From Ascaphus truei (lineage: Eukaryota > Chordata > Amphibia > Anura > Ascaphidae), in assembly GCA_036426205.1 (NCBI GenBank), contig CM071587.1, positions 723,294 through 787,293 of the forward strand: a stretch of 64,000 nucleotides of DNA, read 5' to 3'. Position 1 is the stretch's first letter; every line of letters begins with the position of its first letter. A program made the position numbers and the translations under genes. Positions 11,149 through 22,251 of this stretch are shown piece by piece. Under the pieces are notes generated by a model. It was not told where the DNA came from. It saw only the letters and a program-made list of their open reading frames with translations, and did no database searches.

Positions 11149-12324
11149 GTGGATTACGAGATCGCTCAACCAGGATCCAGGAAGGGTAGACAAATTTACC
11201 ATGTGAACTTGCTGAAACCCTGGAAGATGCAGCGGTCTCTATTCATCCACCCGGTGGAGAAGGAAATGGACGTGGGTCCTCAGCCTCCACGGGAGAACAT
11301 CGTGAGTGACGATAAAATCCCAATGAGTAAACAGTTGTCCTCTGAACAAAAAGGGGACTTGTTAGCAATAATTACACAATTCCATGATGTTTTTTCTGAT
11401 TTACTAGGGCAAACTAACTTAATTTCACATGCGATCGAGACAGCACCTCGGGTAAAAGTACGTACCCGTCCTTATAGGTTGCCTGAAAGTTGTAGGGCTC
11501 TGGTAGAGAAGGAGGTACAAGAAATGTTACACTTAGGAGTGATTGAGGAATCATGCAGTGAGTGGTGTAGTCCACTAGTTATGGTTCCTAAACCCGATGG
11601 GAAGGTAAGATTTTGTGTGGACCTCCGAAAGGTCAATGCGGTATCCAAGTTTGATGCATATCCGATGCCAAGGGTGGACGAATTAATTGACGCCCTTGGT
11701 AACGCGGAATATATATCCACGCTGGACTTGACAAAAGGATACTGGCAAATACCCATAGCGGAAAAGTCCAAGTGCAAAACAGCCTTTGCCACTCCCATGG
11801 GTTTATACCAGTTTGTGACAATGCTATTTGGACTGCATGGAACCCCAGCTACATTTCAGAGACTCGTGGATAAGGTACTGAGACCCCATAGGACTTATGC
11901 CGCAGCCTACCTAGATGACATTGTCATTTATAGTAAACACTGGTGGGCCCATCTAAATAGGCTGAAAGCGGTCCTCAAATCTTTAAGAGAGGCAGGGCTC
12001 ACAGCCAACCCTAAGAAATGTGCCTTGGGTAATGCGGAAACCAAATACTTAGGGTATGCAGTGGGAGGTGGAAAAGTAAGGCCACTAGCCGACAAGGTAG
12101 TTGCCCTAAAAGAAGTTCTGACCCTCCCAAACATAAATGCAGGTACGCTCTCTGCTGGGTTTAGCAGGGTACTACCGGCGGTTCATCCCCAACTATTCGG
12201 AAGTGGCAGCCCCTTTAACGGACCTCACAAAAAATTGTGCCCCTACACAAGTGGTATGGTCAAGGGATTGTCAGAGAGCCTTGGACGACATAAAAAGGTG
12301 TCTATCAGAGGGTCCAGTCCTTAG
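11149..12324 (+). pseudogene. reverse transcriptase of the Gmr1-type element
   Basis: A 391-codon frame. The first 40 residues (YEIAQPGSRKGRQIYHVNLLKPW) are the chromodomain-like or GPY-type end of integrase, so INT and RT are continuous. The RT follows with PYRLPESCRALVEKEV, VRFCVDLRKVN, YISTLDLTKGYWQIP (motif A), LYQFVTMLFGL (motif B) and AYLDDIVIYSK (motif C, catalytic DD). A frameshift near 12140-12160 moves the thumb into another frame (12137-12475). Confidence 0.9.
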
Positions 12325-12765
12325 AAGCCCGGACTTCAACAGCCCTTTTGTAGTGCAAACAGATGCATCAGAGATAGGGCTAGGGGCAGTGTTGTCACAA
12401 CAGTTTGATGGAGTTGAACACCCTATCCTTTTCCTGAGTAGGAAATTGTTCCCGAGGGAAAAAACTACCCATTGATTGAGAAGGAGTGCCTAGCAGTAAA
12501 GTGGGCAATCGAGGCTTTGAGGCATTACCTGGCAGGAGTCCATTTTACTTTGGTGACGGACCATCCTCCCCTGAAGTGGTTAAATAGTATGAAGGATTCC
12601 AATGCTAGATTGACTAGGTGGTATATGGCCCTCCAACCCTTCTCAGTTGAGATTAAGCACAGGCCGGGAAAAGAGAACGCAAATGCTGACTTCTTTTTTA
12701 GAGAAGGGGTGGATGGTCGGGCTTCAGCCATGCGTAGCCCCAGCCACACATTAACAGGGGAGGAA
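12137..12765 (+). pseudogene. RT thumb and RNase H
   Basis: FLGLAGYYRRFIPNYSEVAAPL marks the RT connection and FVVQTDASEIGLGAVLSQ begins RNase H. After a frameshift at about 12472 the domain continues with IEKECLAVKWAIEALRHYL, TDHPPLKWL and HRPGKENANAD. The catalytic acidic residues of RNase H are present (TDAS, E in IEKE, TDH, NADF). The coding sequence ends just before the polypurine tract and 3' LTR. Confidence 0.85.
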
Positions 12766-13262
12766 TATGACAGGGTAAATAAAAGCCACCAGCTATATGC
12801 CTGGCAGACATATGTTATGTCTGCAGTGCAGCAGTGACTAGGTTAACTTCAGCTGGGAACCTCAGGACAATTAGTTGGATCCCAGCTGCCTAATCAAGGT
12901 GTTAAAACCCCAGGCTGTACACATATGCTGGCTATCTGTTCAGGACAGAGGAGTACGCTACAGAAGAGATTACTGATAAAAGGTCTGTCTTTTTGTATGC
13001 TGTTTGAAGCAGGGAAATCCCCTGAAACTCTGGAGAGAGAAAAGCTTGATTTAAGGTCTGTTTTGCAAAGTACATGTTTTATGGACTGTTGTGTTTGCCA
13101 TACTGAAGCGAAGCTATTTTGTTTGCCATGCTGAAGAAAAGGAATTTTGTTTTGTCTGCTGAAGAAAAGCTATTTTTGTTTTCTGTGCTGTATAATTTAA
13201 GGCTAAATAAATAAGCCTTATCAAGAAAACCCCGCGTGTGTAGTTGCATGTACCCTGCAACA
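12766..13262 (+). repeat. 3' LTR of the Gmr1-type element
   Basis: About 497 bp, matching the 5' LTR. It now starts TATGACAGGG, so the terminal TG has changed to TA, and it ends TGCAACA. It is followed by the target duplication GCGTC. Differences from the 5' LTR (for example a missing TAT near 12900) postdate insertion and could be counted to date it. Confidence 0.9.
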
Positions 13263-13422
13263 GCGTCATTTGATGCCATGTTGACGCGTCGCCGAAGACC
13301 TGGCAGAGAGCAGGTAAAGGATCTCTCGAGGCCTCACGCCTGCCCCAGCATTTAATTTAAATGCTTTGGGGAAGAGCCCCCCATAGAAATTCTCTCCCCA
13401 CCCCATCCCGGATTGCGCAACG

Positions 13423-13791
13423 CTGTGCTCGGACATTTATGTGATAACAAAACTGTTACTGTTGCTATAATTGTTGCCAATTGGAAATCCCACACAGGTA
13501 ACAAAAGTATCCAGCAGCTCTACCTATGAAAAATAGGCACTCTGCATAGCAACATAGTGTTCGTGGTGCAATCCTCAACATATCAGTGCTAGGACCAGGG
13601 AATTCCCCTTTCAGATTAATTGAGCCATCTGTACATGTGCTAAAATATTGGATCAAAAACTTGTTATCTTGTAGCCAAGAATAATATTGATGGTATTCCA
13701 GATAACAAACTATCTGTTGTCACAGGGGTATCCAATGCAGATGATAGTGCTCACATTCATATAGCATCTAAATATATAGGAATAGATCATC
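13423..13791. other. no gene seen
   Basis: AT-rich sequence without a recognisable gene, repeat end or motif. It lies between the right end of the hAT-type MITE and the Harbinger-type MITE. Confidence 0.4.
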
Positions 13792-13794
13792 TTA

Positions 13795-14159
13795 AGGCTA
13801 CAGCCACGGCGGCGTGTGCATCTGTGTGCCTGGCGGCGCGTGTACAGATTAAAGCCATGATGTGTGCGGCCTAGGGGGAGCGACGGGATTCGCGGGGGGC
13901 ACGGCCATGACGAGGGTGGGGAGGCACGGCCATGATATTAAAGCAGCACATCTGCCCTTCCATTGGCTGCCCGCCGACCATGTGATCGCGTCGCGGCAAG
14001 GAAAGACAAAATTCTTGTTTTCCCTTCCAGCGGTTGCATCATCGCGCTTTGAGCGCCCACGCACACATGGCGGCTCGGGCCTGCTCCATAGAGAGTTGTA
14101 CTCTGTACGCTGTGTGGCATGCACGCCATAGCGTAAGCAGCGCCACTGAGGACACAGCC
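13795..14159. mobile_element. probable Harbinger-type MITE
   Basis: A 365-bp GC-rich block flanked by TTA at 13792-13794 and 14160-14162. The ends GGCTACAGCC (left) and GGCTGTGTCC (reading in from the right) are imperfect inverted repeats, similar in style to the MITE at 4408-4682. Short open frames on both strands have no motif. The three-base duplication plus terminal GGC supports Harbinger, but the inverted repeats are weak. Confidence 0.45.
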
Positions 14160-14162
14160 TTA

Positions 14163-14489
14163 GGGTAAAACGATGCAGTGCCTGTTTACGCTCCTCCGTT
14201 GCTCTATTCAGCTCATTAGCTGTTTGATCGATTTCCTCGTGTAGGGCAGAGTATTTCCCCGTATATAGCAATCAATGTTAAAGCAGAGCACGAGTAAGGG
14301 GGAGACAGATAGAAAGCATTGCAGGTAACCGCTATACGACCCGTATTCCGAAGTTGCGGCTCAGCAGTCCCCACCCGTGATGTCAACTAAAACTGACGGA
14401 CGGATGTTTTCACGTGCGCTTCCATGCTTCTTCACTAATGACTACTCCATCACTCAAACCCTATATAACCTTTGTGTTGGGGGTGTGGC
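14163..14489. other. no gene seen
   Basis: Mixed-composition sequence with no recognisable coding region or repeat end. Confidence 0.35.
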
Positions 14490-14670
14490 TAGGTCTCAAA
14501 TCAAAATGAGTGTGAGTGTGTCTGTGTGTACTCGGTGTGAGTTTGTGGACTCTGTGTGAGTGTATCTGTGTGTACTCAGTGTAAATATGTCTGTGTGTAC
14601 TTGGTGTGAGTGTCTGTGTGTACTGAGTGTGTACACTGTGTGAGTGTGTGTGTGTGTCTGTGTGTACACC
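14490..14670. repeat. TGTGTG-type minisatellite
   Basis: Irregular tandem units of about 25-30 bp built on gtgtgtctgtgtgtactc(g/a)gtgtgag. The array marks the left edge of copy A of the retroviral block; a much shorter version is at 29840-29880 in copy B. Confidence 0.7.
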
Positions 14671-14689
14671 CGTCTGGGTGATAACATGA

Positions 14690-14912
14690 GCTCCCCCCCT
14701 CTCCTTTTCTATCCCCTTTAACCCCCACCTTCTCCCTCTCTTCCCTCCCCTCCTCCCTTTCTTCCCTCCCCTCCTCCCTTCCCCCTCTCTTCCCTCCCCC
14801 TCTATTCCTTCACCCCTCCCCCTCTTCCTTCGCCCCTCTCCCCCTCCCTCTCTTCCCTCCCCCTCTTTTCTCCATTCCCTCCCCCCATCCTCCTCCCATC
14901 CCCCCTCTCTGG
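14690..14912. repeat. polypyrimidine tract (CCCTCC-rich)
   Basis: About 220 bp of almost pure C and T, with units like ctcttccctcccc. It is matched by 29905-30125 in copy B. Open frames on the complementary strand give Glu/Arg/Gly repeats and are not genes. Such tracts can form triplex DNA. Confidence 0.8.
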
Positions 14913-15795
14913 TTTGGAAAGCTCTGCACATGTGATGAAGAGATCTTTGAGGTTTGGAAAGCTCTGTACAGATGAAGAGGTAAAACACAATATGAACCCC
15001 CACAAGGGGTGACAAAAGAGTTCCCTATTGCTTGCACTCACACAGTAATATTGATAACGGATAGTTGGGTGCAATTGACCCAGAGAAGTGAACTCAATAC
15101 CAGGTGTTCATAAGAACTACCACAGCCCACAGAGAAACTCCAATAACATACAACAATAAAATGTTATTAACATAAATTCAGAAACGGAAACAACAACTGT
15201 GAATAACTATATACATTCTAAAATCCTGTCGTTGTTTACAAATTCACATAGATGGGAGCAAACATGGGTTCTTTAAACTGAGCAACTTTATTGTATAGTA
15301 TTCTGTATGATCCTACAGGAAGGTCATCAAGAGACTCTGCCAGGGGAGGTCCCAAGCAGGCTTTATATACACACTTTTCATATTCATAGTCCACCATTGG
15401 TTAATAGGCAGATTATAATGACATGACGCATACATTCGGTGATCACGTTGGCTACTCCCTTATCTAAGTCTATCATTTTAATGGTCACTAAACATTAGTA
15501 ACAACTGCTTTAAAACAACTCGGTACAACAACAAAGTATGCCAGAATACATCAACATAACTCAGGACTACAACAAAGTACGTCAAGGTACATCTTATCGC
15601 TATACTTCTTTGCAACAACAGAATATGTCTTATTCTTATAAGTAACAGTATAATTCTGGGCGTTGAGCCATCGGCACAGAGTGAAAATCTACTGTCAGCA
15701 AAACTCATCCTTTCACACAAACACATTCTTTCACACAGAACTGGATTCTGAGAAATTACAGACAAAATGGATTCTGAAAACGCTAATAATTCATC
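14900..15795 (-). repeat. retroviral LTR-like segment, copy A
   Basis: On the minus strand a purine-rich tract (ACTGGGGGGAGATGA, near 15795) is followed by a U3-like region. A TATA box TATATAAAG lies at 15369-15361 and AATAAAG at 15292-15286, about 70 bp apart, the usual LTR arrangement. A U5-like part follows that is also found, on the plus strand, upstream of each duplicated transglutaminase first exon (41940-42130, 43130-43340 and 50870-51100). The far end merges with 41-bp repeat units (tttggaaagctctg type). The exact LTR ends are not certain. Confidence 0.55.
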
Positions 15796-16013
15796 TCCCC
15801 CCAGTCCATTTCCACAGTCCCCTCTTTTATACTTTTCGAAATCTTCAGTGAGAAATGTATAACTTTATTCTGGGAAAGCACGGTATTCATCCCTAGTAGA
15901 GGGTATTGGTCTAACACTTGGTCCGGTACCTCAATAACTTGGAGCCTCCCCCACTCCATATACATTCGCAATTGTTTTTCCCTCTCCTGACAGGTATTTA
16001 TTTCTCATTGGAT

Positions 16014-16240
16014 TCATTGGATCACATCAGGAGGGTATTGTTGTATTAGAGGGGTTTCTGTCTGGTCTTCATATATATCTTCTTGGAGGTGTATGGAGGG
16101 AAAGAGTTGAGAGGTTAACTTGGTGATCAATCCTTTAATGCAAGAGATAACAATGAATATAACGACAAAAACACATACACATATAATCAGTCCTTGCACC
16201 AGTTTCGCTCCCAGTGATCCAAACCACGTGTCTAATCTCA
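16014..16240 (-). pseudogene. envelope transmembrane-subunit remnant, copy A
   Basis: The minus-strand frame encodes a short membrane-proximal segment rich in W, G and L, one hydrophobic membrane span of about 22 residues rich in I, V, F and C, and an acidic cytoplasmic tail of about 35 residues that ends just before the polypurine tract. This order and location fit the C-terminus of a retroviral envelope protein. The SINE at 16246-16431 interrupts the ectodomain immediately upstream. Identification rests on architecture, not on a family motif. Confidence 0.5.
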
Positions 16241-16245
16241 AGTCA

Positions 16246-16431
16246 GGGAGAAGGAGTGGTTCAATTCCCGGTGTCGGCTCCTTGCGACCTTGGCCAAGTA
16301 ACATTATCTCCCTATCTCCCTGTAACTCAGGCACCAAAAACATAGATTGTAAACTCAACGGGGCAGGGACCTGTACCTGCAAAATGTCTCTGTAAAGTGC
16401 TACATAAAACTAGCAGCTATCTAAAAAAAAA
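16246..16431 (+). mobile_element. tRNA-derived SINE, internally deleted, copy A
   Basis: It matches the SINE in copy B (31474-31684 plus 33883-33914). It begins GGGAGAAGGAGTGG, then jumps to TTCAATTCCCGG: box A and the spacer are deleted between two TGG triplets. The body (CTTGCGACCTTGG, CGGGGCAGGGACCTGT) and an A-rich tail (to 16431) are kept. In a functional copy the A and B boxes would drive RNA polymerase III. Confidence 0.75.
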
Positions 16432-19100
16432 GTCCCAGCTATTGGATACTTTCAAAGAGTTTTCCAGCTTTGACATTACTTCTTTTATTGCTAGTATATT
16501 ATGGGTAATATTAGCAGTACAGTGTCAGGTACATAGGTGCAACACTCTCCTCCCACCACAACACAAACATTTCTGCTCCTATAGTTACATTAGTTTTTAC
16601 TGTACCAGAACCTGCCTTTCCTGGACTGGGAATAAAATCTCCTGAGCAATTGTAAAGATCCTATAATTGTCCAATAGTATTGAAAGGATCACAATACATG
16701 GTGTAATTGCATTTACTGTAGATGTAGCTACTGTACATATGTCACAGTCAAGTTTGAGGTCCTTGACTTGGGTAACCTGGATAAACAGAGTGAACCCCTC
16801 ACGTTTCACAACTAAATATTTATTTGCGTCTTTATTGATGAATGTACGGAAATCCATCAGAATAAGCGTAGTTTTCACACATTCTCTCTCTCTGATCTTT
16901 CTTTTGATTATAATATGTGTACGCATCTTCTGAATAAACATACGTCCTATGTTAAGGGGTGTCTGTACTCTATTTGGTGATAACCTATTGAAGAACACTT
17001 CTACCTGTTACATTTTTCTATATAAACAGTAATGAGCACATTGGATCTTGAAATAGCCTTTAATATTGATATGTATGGCTATATAACTCACCCCTCCTGC
17101 GGCACTGAATGGCATGTGTACACAGACATAGCAAGATGTAGTATTAATACTGAGGGCCACCCTATGTGCTATATCTAGGGGGAGGTGCCACCTACCTCCA
17201 TTTAACTGTTACCAGTCAGCAATTGATTAAATTACTATTATTATTGAAGTATTTAGATTTTATACTTATTCCCATATATGTTTTGTCAATTTGATGTAGC
17301 ATTGGGCACCCCTGTCTTTTATTGTATACATTTGACACGCTCAGTTGCACTCATTTTGGCATAAATATATATTCATGATGTGTTGGGTGTGGGAGTTTGA
17401 GCTAACTGGGAATGTGTGTGTGTTAATCAATTTCTGACTGATAACAGTTAAATGGAGGTAGGTGGCACCTCCCCCAGAGCTCACCCCTCCCCACTTTTTA
17501 ACTTGGGAGGTTCTGGCGTTTTGCTGAATGGATAAGAATCACTGTAGTTGCTACCCCTCATACAGAGGTAAAAGGAAGGGTTCACAGTTTTAGTGTTAGG
17601 ACCTGCATTTTGGTTATACCTTGACGTTTGGTATGCAGGCTTACAACGCTTTGGCCAAAGGGCTTAACTAAATAACCAAGTAATTACTATTATTATTGAA
17701 AGTATTTAGACCTTATACTTATACCTTATACTTATTACCATATATGTTTTGTCAATTTGATGTAGCATTGGGCACCCCTGTTTTTTGTTGTGGGCATTGA
17801 GGGGGAAGAATGTCAGTCTGCTTAAGGGAAACCCATCGCCTGGCCAGTACGATAGGGACCCTTATTTTTCCAGTGACTGGGCTGATTACAAAAATGGTAA
17901 AGATCAAATGGTCTTCCCGAATTGCCTTTTCTGTCCTCCTTTCTCTCCACGGGCACCCAAATTCTCTTTTGGCCAGTGTTGATTAGTTTGTGTTGTAATG
18001 GGGGTGTACACCTTTAAATAAAACTTCATAGGGAGCAATTGATTATATTCTTATTTTTGTAAGTACTTCCAAGTTTCTGGATGCTAATTTTGTATACATA
18101 TAATAAGCCAGCGTTCCCATTATAAAACTCTCACACAAGACTTGCACACAATTAATTGATGGCACTGAGACTACTTCTGTATCAGAACCTGACTCATAGC
18201 CACTTATTGCTGTGGGGGAAGGATTTATACTTCCACAGACACACAAGAATTACTCAAGCAAATATATATATATATCACCTGACAACCTAACAAAACATTT
18301 TGGGGAAAAATGTTCCCTACCTTGGACCAATACCTAGGGTGTGTTCCCCACTGAGATTTGCAATACTTGAGACAACCTTTAGATTCTCAATCAAGGCGGG
18401 GAAGACACATCTTGGGAATCCGGTCAACACTTCAGACTATCCAGGACCTAAACCTATTATTCTTTTTAGGCAAAAACAATGTGTTGTGAATAATGAAGGG
18501 CACCGATGGACTGTGACATTATCAGTGCCTGTCAGTATGCACTCATACTTGGTTAATCTGACATTAATAATTTTAGAAGAATTTGGCAATCCTAATGCAG
18601 AAGCTCTTAAAAGAGGATTATTTTTTTCAACTTGTATTTTATTGACAGTTTGCATAACAACTTTACATACACTTTCTTTTCTTTTTGGTGGGAAGGGAGG
18701 GAAGGAAACAGATCACAAATAATATTTTATAAAAAGGGGGGAGGGGGGAATGGTACCAGAACAGCTTTATCCAGCATATTATATTTAATATACAGGTCTA
18801 TCAATACTTTCACAGAGACTGCACTAGCATTACATAGAGTAACAAGAGCACAATCTGAATTACAACATTGTTGTTTCCAGATTTATACCTGGATAATCTA
18901 CATATATCAACCATGGCTACAGGTTTTCTAGAAATTGTCACAAGTATCATTGATAAGGCTTGTCAACTTCTCCATTTGGCACACCAATCATATTTTGTCC
19001 CTTATAATTTTTATGGAAGGAATTTTGTTCTGGATCCATACTTCAGATATTTTTCACCTGGTGACGGTGGCTATTTGGGATAACAGTTTATTTTCTGCCC
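16432..19100 (-). pseudogene. decayed envelope-like coding region, copy A
   Basis: Minus-strand open pieces (for example 16998-16597, 18246-18043, 18655-18437) have matching pieces in copy B at 34476-34201, 35724-35521 and 39225-39007. Several contain paired cysteines and N-glycosylation-type sequons, as an envelope ectodomain would. None is intact. The assignment follows from their place upstream of the transmembrane remnant; it is weak for any single piece. Confidence 0.35.
17178..17475. mobile_element. 298-bp inverted-repeat element, copy A
   Basis: Arms of 42 bp (17178-17219 and 17434-17475) are reverse complements with one or two differences; the outer end reads GGGGGAGGTGCCACC. The whole unit is repeated at 34656-34953 in copy B. 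It has the form of a MITE inside the retroviral block; the transposon family is unknown. Confidence 0.65.
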
Positions 19101-19375
19101 TTGAGAGACCCAAAATGGGTCTGTTCAAGAGAAATAACCATGGGTCCAATGGTATCTCCACATCCAGAATTCTCTGGATCCAACTGCGAATCTGGACCCA
19201 AAGTTCAGCCATACAGGGTCAGGGCCACCACATGTGGATAAAAGTGTCTCTCTCTCTCCACACCCCTTTGGACATAGGAGAGAGTATCCTGATACATATT
19301 TGGATATGCAGGTGAAGAGCACCGCTCATAAACAAAAAACGGGAGACCAGGATGAAATGCCTATAAAAAAGGTAG

Positions 19376-19500
19376 GTGTATTCTTCACAGGGAATCATCC
19401 TCAACATAGGAGTTGTACACGGACAGTCCTCTTACGCGTTTCGCGCTCTAGGCGTTTTATCAAAGACACTCTTTGATGCATTCCTTACCCGGAGAAGCGC
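19376..19500 (-). repeat. PLE-like terminus with degenerate hammerhead core, copy A
   Basis: On the minus strand TTGATAA (two changes from CTGATGA) is followed by AACGCCTAGAGCGC, which can form a CGC/GCG stem, and then GAAAC and GCGTAAGAGG. The text closely resembles the terminus of PLE3 (31801-31850). The counterpart in copy B is 40010-40120. A PLE fragment therefore sits at the edge of the duplicated block. Confidence 0.45.
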
Positions 19501-19524
19501 GCACCCCGATGGACTCTGGCTTGC

Positions 19525-20396
19525 CTATACAGCAGGGCTTGTGGGCAGTGACTGTTCACGGACAGGGCTTGTGGGCAGTGACTGTTCACGGACAGGGCTT
19601 GTGGGCAGTGACTGTTCACGGGCAGGGCTTGTGGGCAGTGACTCATGGGCAGGGCTTGTGGGCAGTGACTGTTCACCGACAGGGCTTGTGGCCAGTGACT
19701 GTTCACGGACAGGGCTTGTGGGCAGTGACTCACCGACAGGGCTTGTGGGTAGTGACACATGTGAGCAAGTTGGTACACCGTGCACAACACATGGTTGGTC
19801 CGTTTCATGTTTGGGTTCTTTGGTTTGTGTCCAAAAACTGGTCAGTAGTAACTGCTTGTGCTTTTTTGTTTTTGTCGCCTCCTTTGTAGGTGTCAGCTCC
19901 TGATTTTCTACAGATGGCAGCGGTAGGATGTCGTCAGGAACCTGCACAGAAATTTCTGCTACTTGACCGGTAACATCCCGACCTGGGGAATGAACATCAG
20001 ATGCATGTGGTGAAAAATTACCAGCATGTAAAGATCCTGCCTGTGAGGTGTTAAAGTTGAAATTTGGTACAGTAGTCATTCTCAAGTAATTAGCTTGGGT
20101 TTGCTGCACAACCATTGCTTCTAATGACGTGTTTATTTTTTGCATTTGTTTAGGCACTTCAATGAAGACTCTGTGGAGATGTGCCAATTGTGATATCGTT
20201 TCTTCCTGCAGTGAAATCATCCTTTCGAGCACTGTCATCAGATCTGAATGGAGAAGATTTTCAGCTTCCACAATTTTTTCCTCAGAAGCTACTATTGCAT
20301 CGTATGTGTTAGTTGATGGACGATTTGCCTGTGTAACTCTTTCAATGGGAACCTCTTCATGGTCACTTGATTGCATTTCTGTGTCTATGGCGGTGG

Positions 20397-20462
<66 letters not shown>
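19525..20462 (-). CDS. Myb-like gene, exon 4
   Basis: 938 bp from acceptor TTTATAG to a TAG stop (19527-19525). It begins with a polyaspartate run encoded by the ATC/GAT microsatellite, then a region with heptad-like leucines (LLHSDLMTVLERMISL) and a Ser/Pro-rich part. It ends in eight imperfect SLPTSPVREQ repeats. The stop lies at the point where copy A of the retroviral block begins, so the natural end may be lost. Confidence 0.75.
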
Positions 20463-20463
<1 letters not shown>

Positions 20464-22162
20464 TATAAATAAATGTACACATTATGAAATGGCATGTTAA
20501 TCTCTGCTGTTTGACTATGTAATTATACTGTGTGATAAGTAACACCTAACATGTTTCCATACGTTTAATAACGTCACATTAAAAACTACCTTGACTTACG
20601 AATAATGTTTGGACTCAGTATGAAATAAGAATGAAGGAAAAGTTGCTCAAAACTCTCAACTCCTACATGATACTTTACTTCACAAACACAATACATGTTG
20701 TCTTTAAAAACTTCATTTTCACTGACACTAAGTAATCCTATTTAAAGAACATGTGCAAAACAAATAATGAACATGACAACATAACATTTAGAAGTGAACA
20801 TATTATATGTCCACCACCTCATACACTTACCTTCCAGGTGTGTTGAGCTGCATGACCCAGGTGAAGACACTTGTTCCGTCTCAGGTGACACATGTCCTCC
20901 TGGGGCAACTATATAACAATAACATCAGTTGTCAATTTACATGTGTAAATATTGAACATACAGTTATTGTATGTTCTGTATTTATGACTAACTAACAGCA
21001 TCAGTTCCTTAACCGAAAATGTGTGTGTGAAAGTGAACATAAATAGTTGTAATAACAATGTACATGCCTGTGTATTTAGAACTTTTGAGTTCCGTAACTT
21101 ACAACATACTATGTTTCTGCAGTAATGCGTTAGGATAAAATGATTACATTTGTACATACAAATCATATGTTGTGTAGTCATATCAGTATAATAATGTACA
21201 TAACTATCATGAGATGAACATTGACAATGGTTATCATGAAGGTGGTCATATAGCTAAAATATGAATTTTTGGTAGATGATATGTGTGGTACATTAATAGA
21301 AGCTGTGGCACACCTGAATGTGGCTGCCACTCAACAACACAACACATGCAGTGTGTGATAATGTGGTGTTGATATCAGTTCAACTATAGATATAAGTGAA
21401 CGAATGTGTGACGTACGGTTTCATACCTAATGAGTTGTTGGGGGATTTAGTACCTAGAGTAAAGCTTTCAAATGAGTGTGATTACCTTCAGTTTTGGTAG
21501 TCAGGTTGTAAGAACGGTATTCCCTTCCCCAAAAACCCTAATCAGTCAGACCTTTCAATTACTTCAAGCAGGTGAAAATGGTGTCAACTAAGTTGACCGT
21601 AAGATGACCCTGTAATTAGGGTGTGTGCTGAACCCCACCCCCTCTGTTGACGTGTATGCTGTGATGACATATTCATTGCAGCTGCTTTAACACAATGGTA
21701 GAGGAGCTAAATAGTCATCTGAAGTGTGCAAGTTATGAACATAATGACATAACATATGCTATGTGTGCCTCATTATGCTGTCTGTATATGACATAAAGCA
21801 AAAATGGACCTTTTAATAAACAACTAGACATTTGTTTGTGCAAGTGATGTTTGTTGGCCGTTGCATGCAATATATTCGATGCATGATTAGAATAGCCAGT
21901 AATGTAGTGTTTGTATGAGTTAAATAAATAATATACACATTAATATTATACATATTTATGTTCTGTAACAGTAGCTAGTAATAATTTCTCATTAGCATGT
22001 GTTACACATGTGTGCTACCCTGTTGTTCCCCATCTTCGCCCACCATAAATTGCTTCCACTGCAGCAAAGCATTGTGGGAATTCACATGCAAATGACCACG
22101 CAATGCAACGTGGTATATTAGTTACTGCTTTTAGTAGGACTACAACATATATGTCTAATTTG

Positions 22163-22251
<89 letters not shown>

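Larger units (their letters stand above)
7771..13262 (+). mobile_element. Gmr1-type Ty3/Gypsy LTR retrotransposon, whole element
   Basis: A 5.5-kb element with both LTRs and 5-bp target duplications GCGTC at 7766-7770 and 13263-13267. The internal order is gag (SCAN-like), protease, integrase, then reverse transcriptase and RNase H. Integrase upstream of RT is the hallmark of the Gmr1-like lineage of Gypsy elements; ordinary Gypsy elements have RT-RH-INT. A polypurine tract (AACAGGGGAGGAAT) lies just before the 3' LTR. Stops and frameshifts in every domain make it inactive, but the two LTRs are still closely similar, so the insertion is not very old. Confidence 0.9.
7666..13422. mobile_element. 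hAT-type MITE split by the Gypsy element
   Basis: The left part, 7666-7770, begins CAGGGGTGCGCAAAC, a hAT-like terminus. The right part, 13268 to about 13422, ends near GGATTGCGCAACGCTG. Joined, the two parts resemble the reverse complement of the complete MITE at 47554-47850 (shared CAAATGA, CCAGCATTTAATTTAAATG and GGGGAAGAGC areas). The Gypsy element inserted at GCGTC in its middle, so the MITE is the older insertion. The right end is degenerate. Confidence 0.6.
14640..19530 (-). mobile_element. endogenous-retrovirus block, copy A (env-like part and 3' LTR)
   Basis: About 4.9 kb that matches 29843-40165 (copy B) once later insertions there are removed. Read on the minus strand it holds decayed surface and transmembrane envelope-like coding pieces, a polypurine tract near 15790 and an LTR-like segment down to about 14900. 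All frames are interrupted. The retrovirus genus cannot be decided from this part. The match between copies stops at about 19530, where the Myb-like gene begins. The right end (19376-19500) contains a PLE-like terminus. Confidence 0.65.

Noticed and set aside
14461..15015. Glu/Gly/Arg-rich frame of 184 codons
   Set aside because: Complement of the polypyrimidine tract, with no start context or family similarity.
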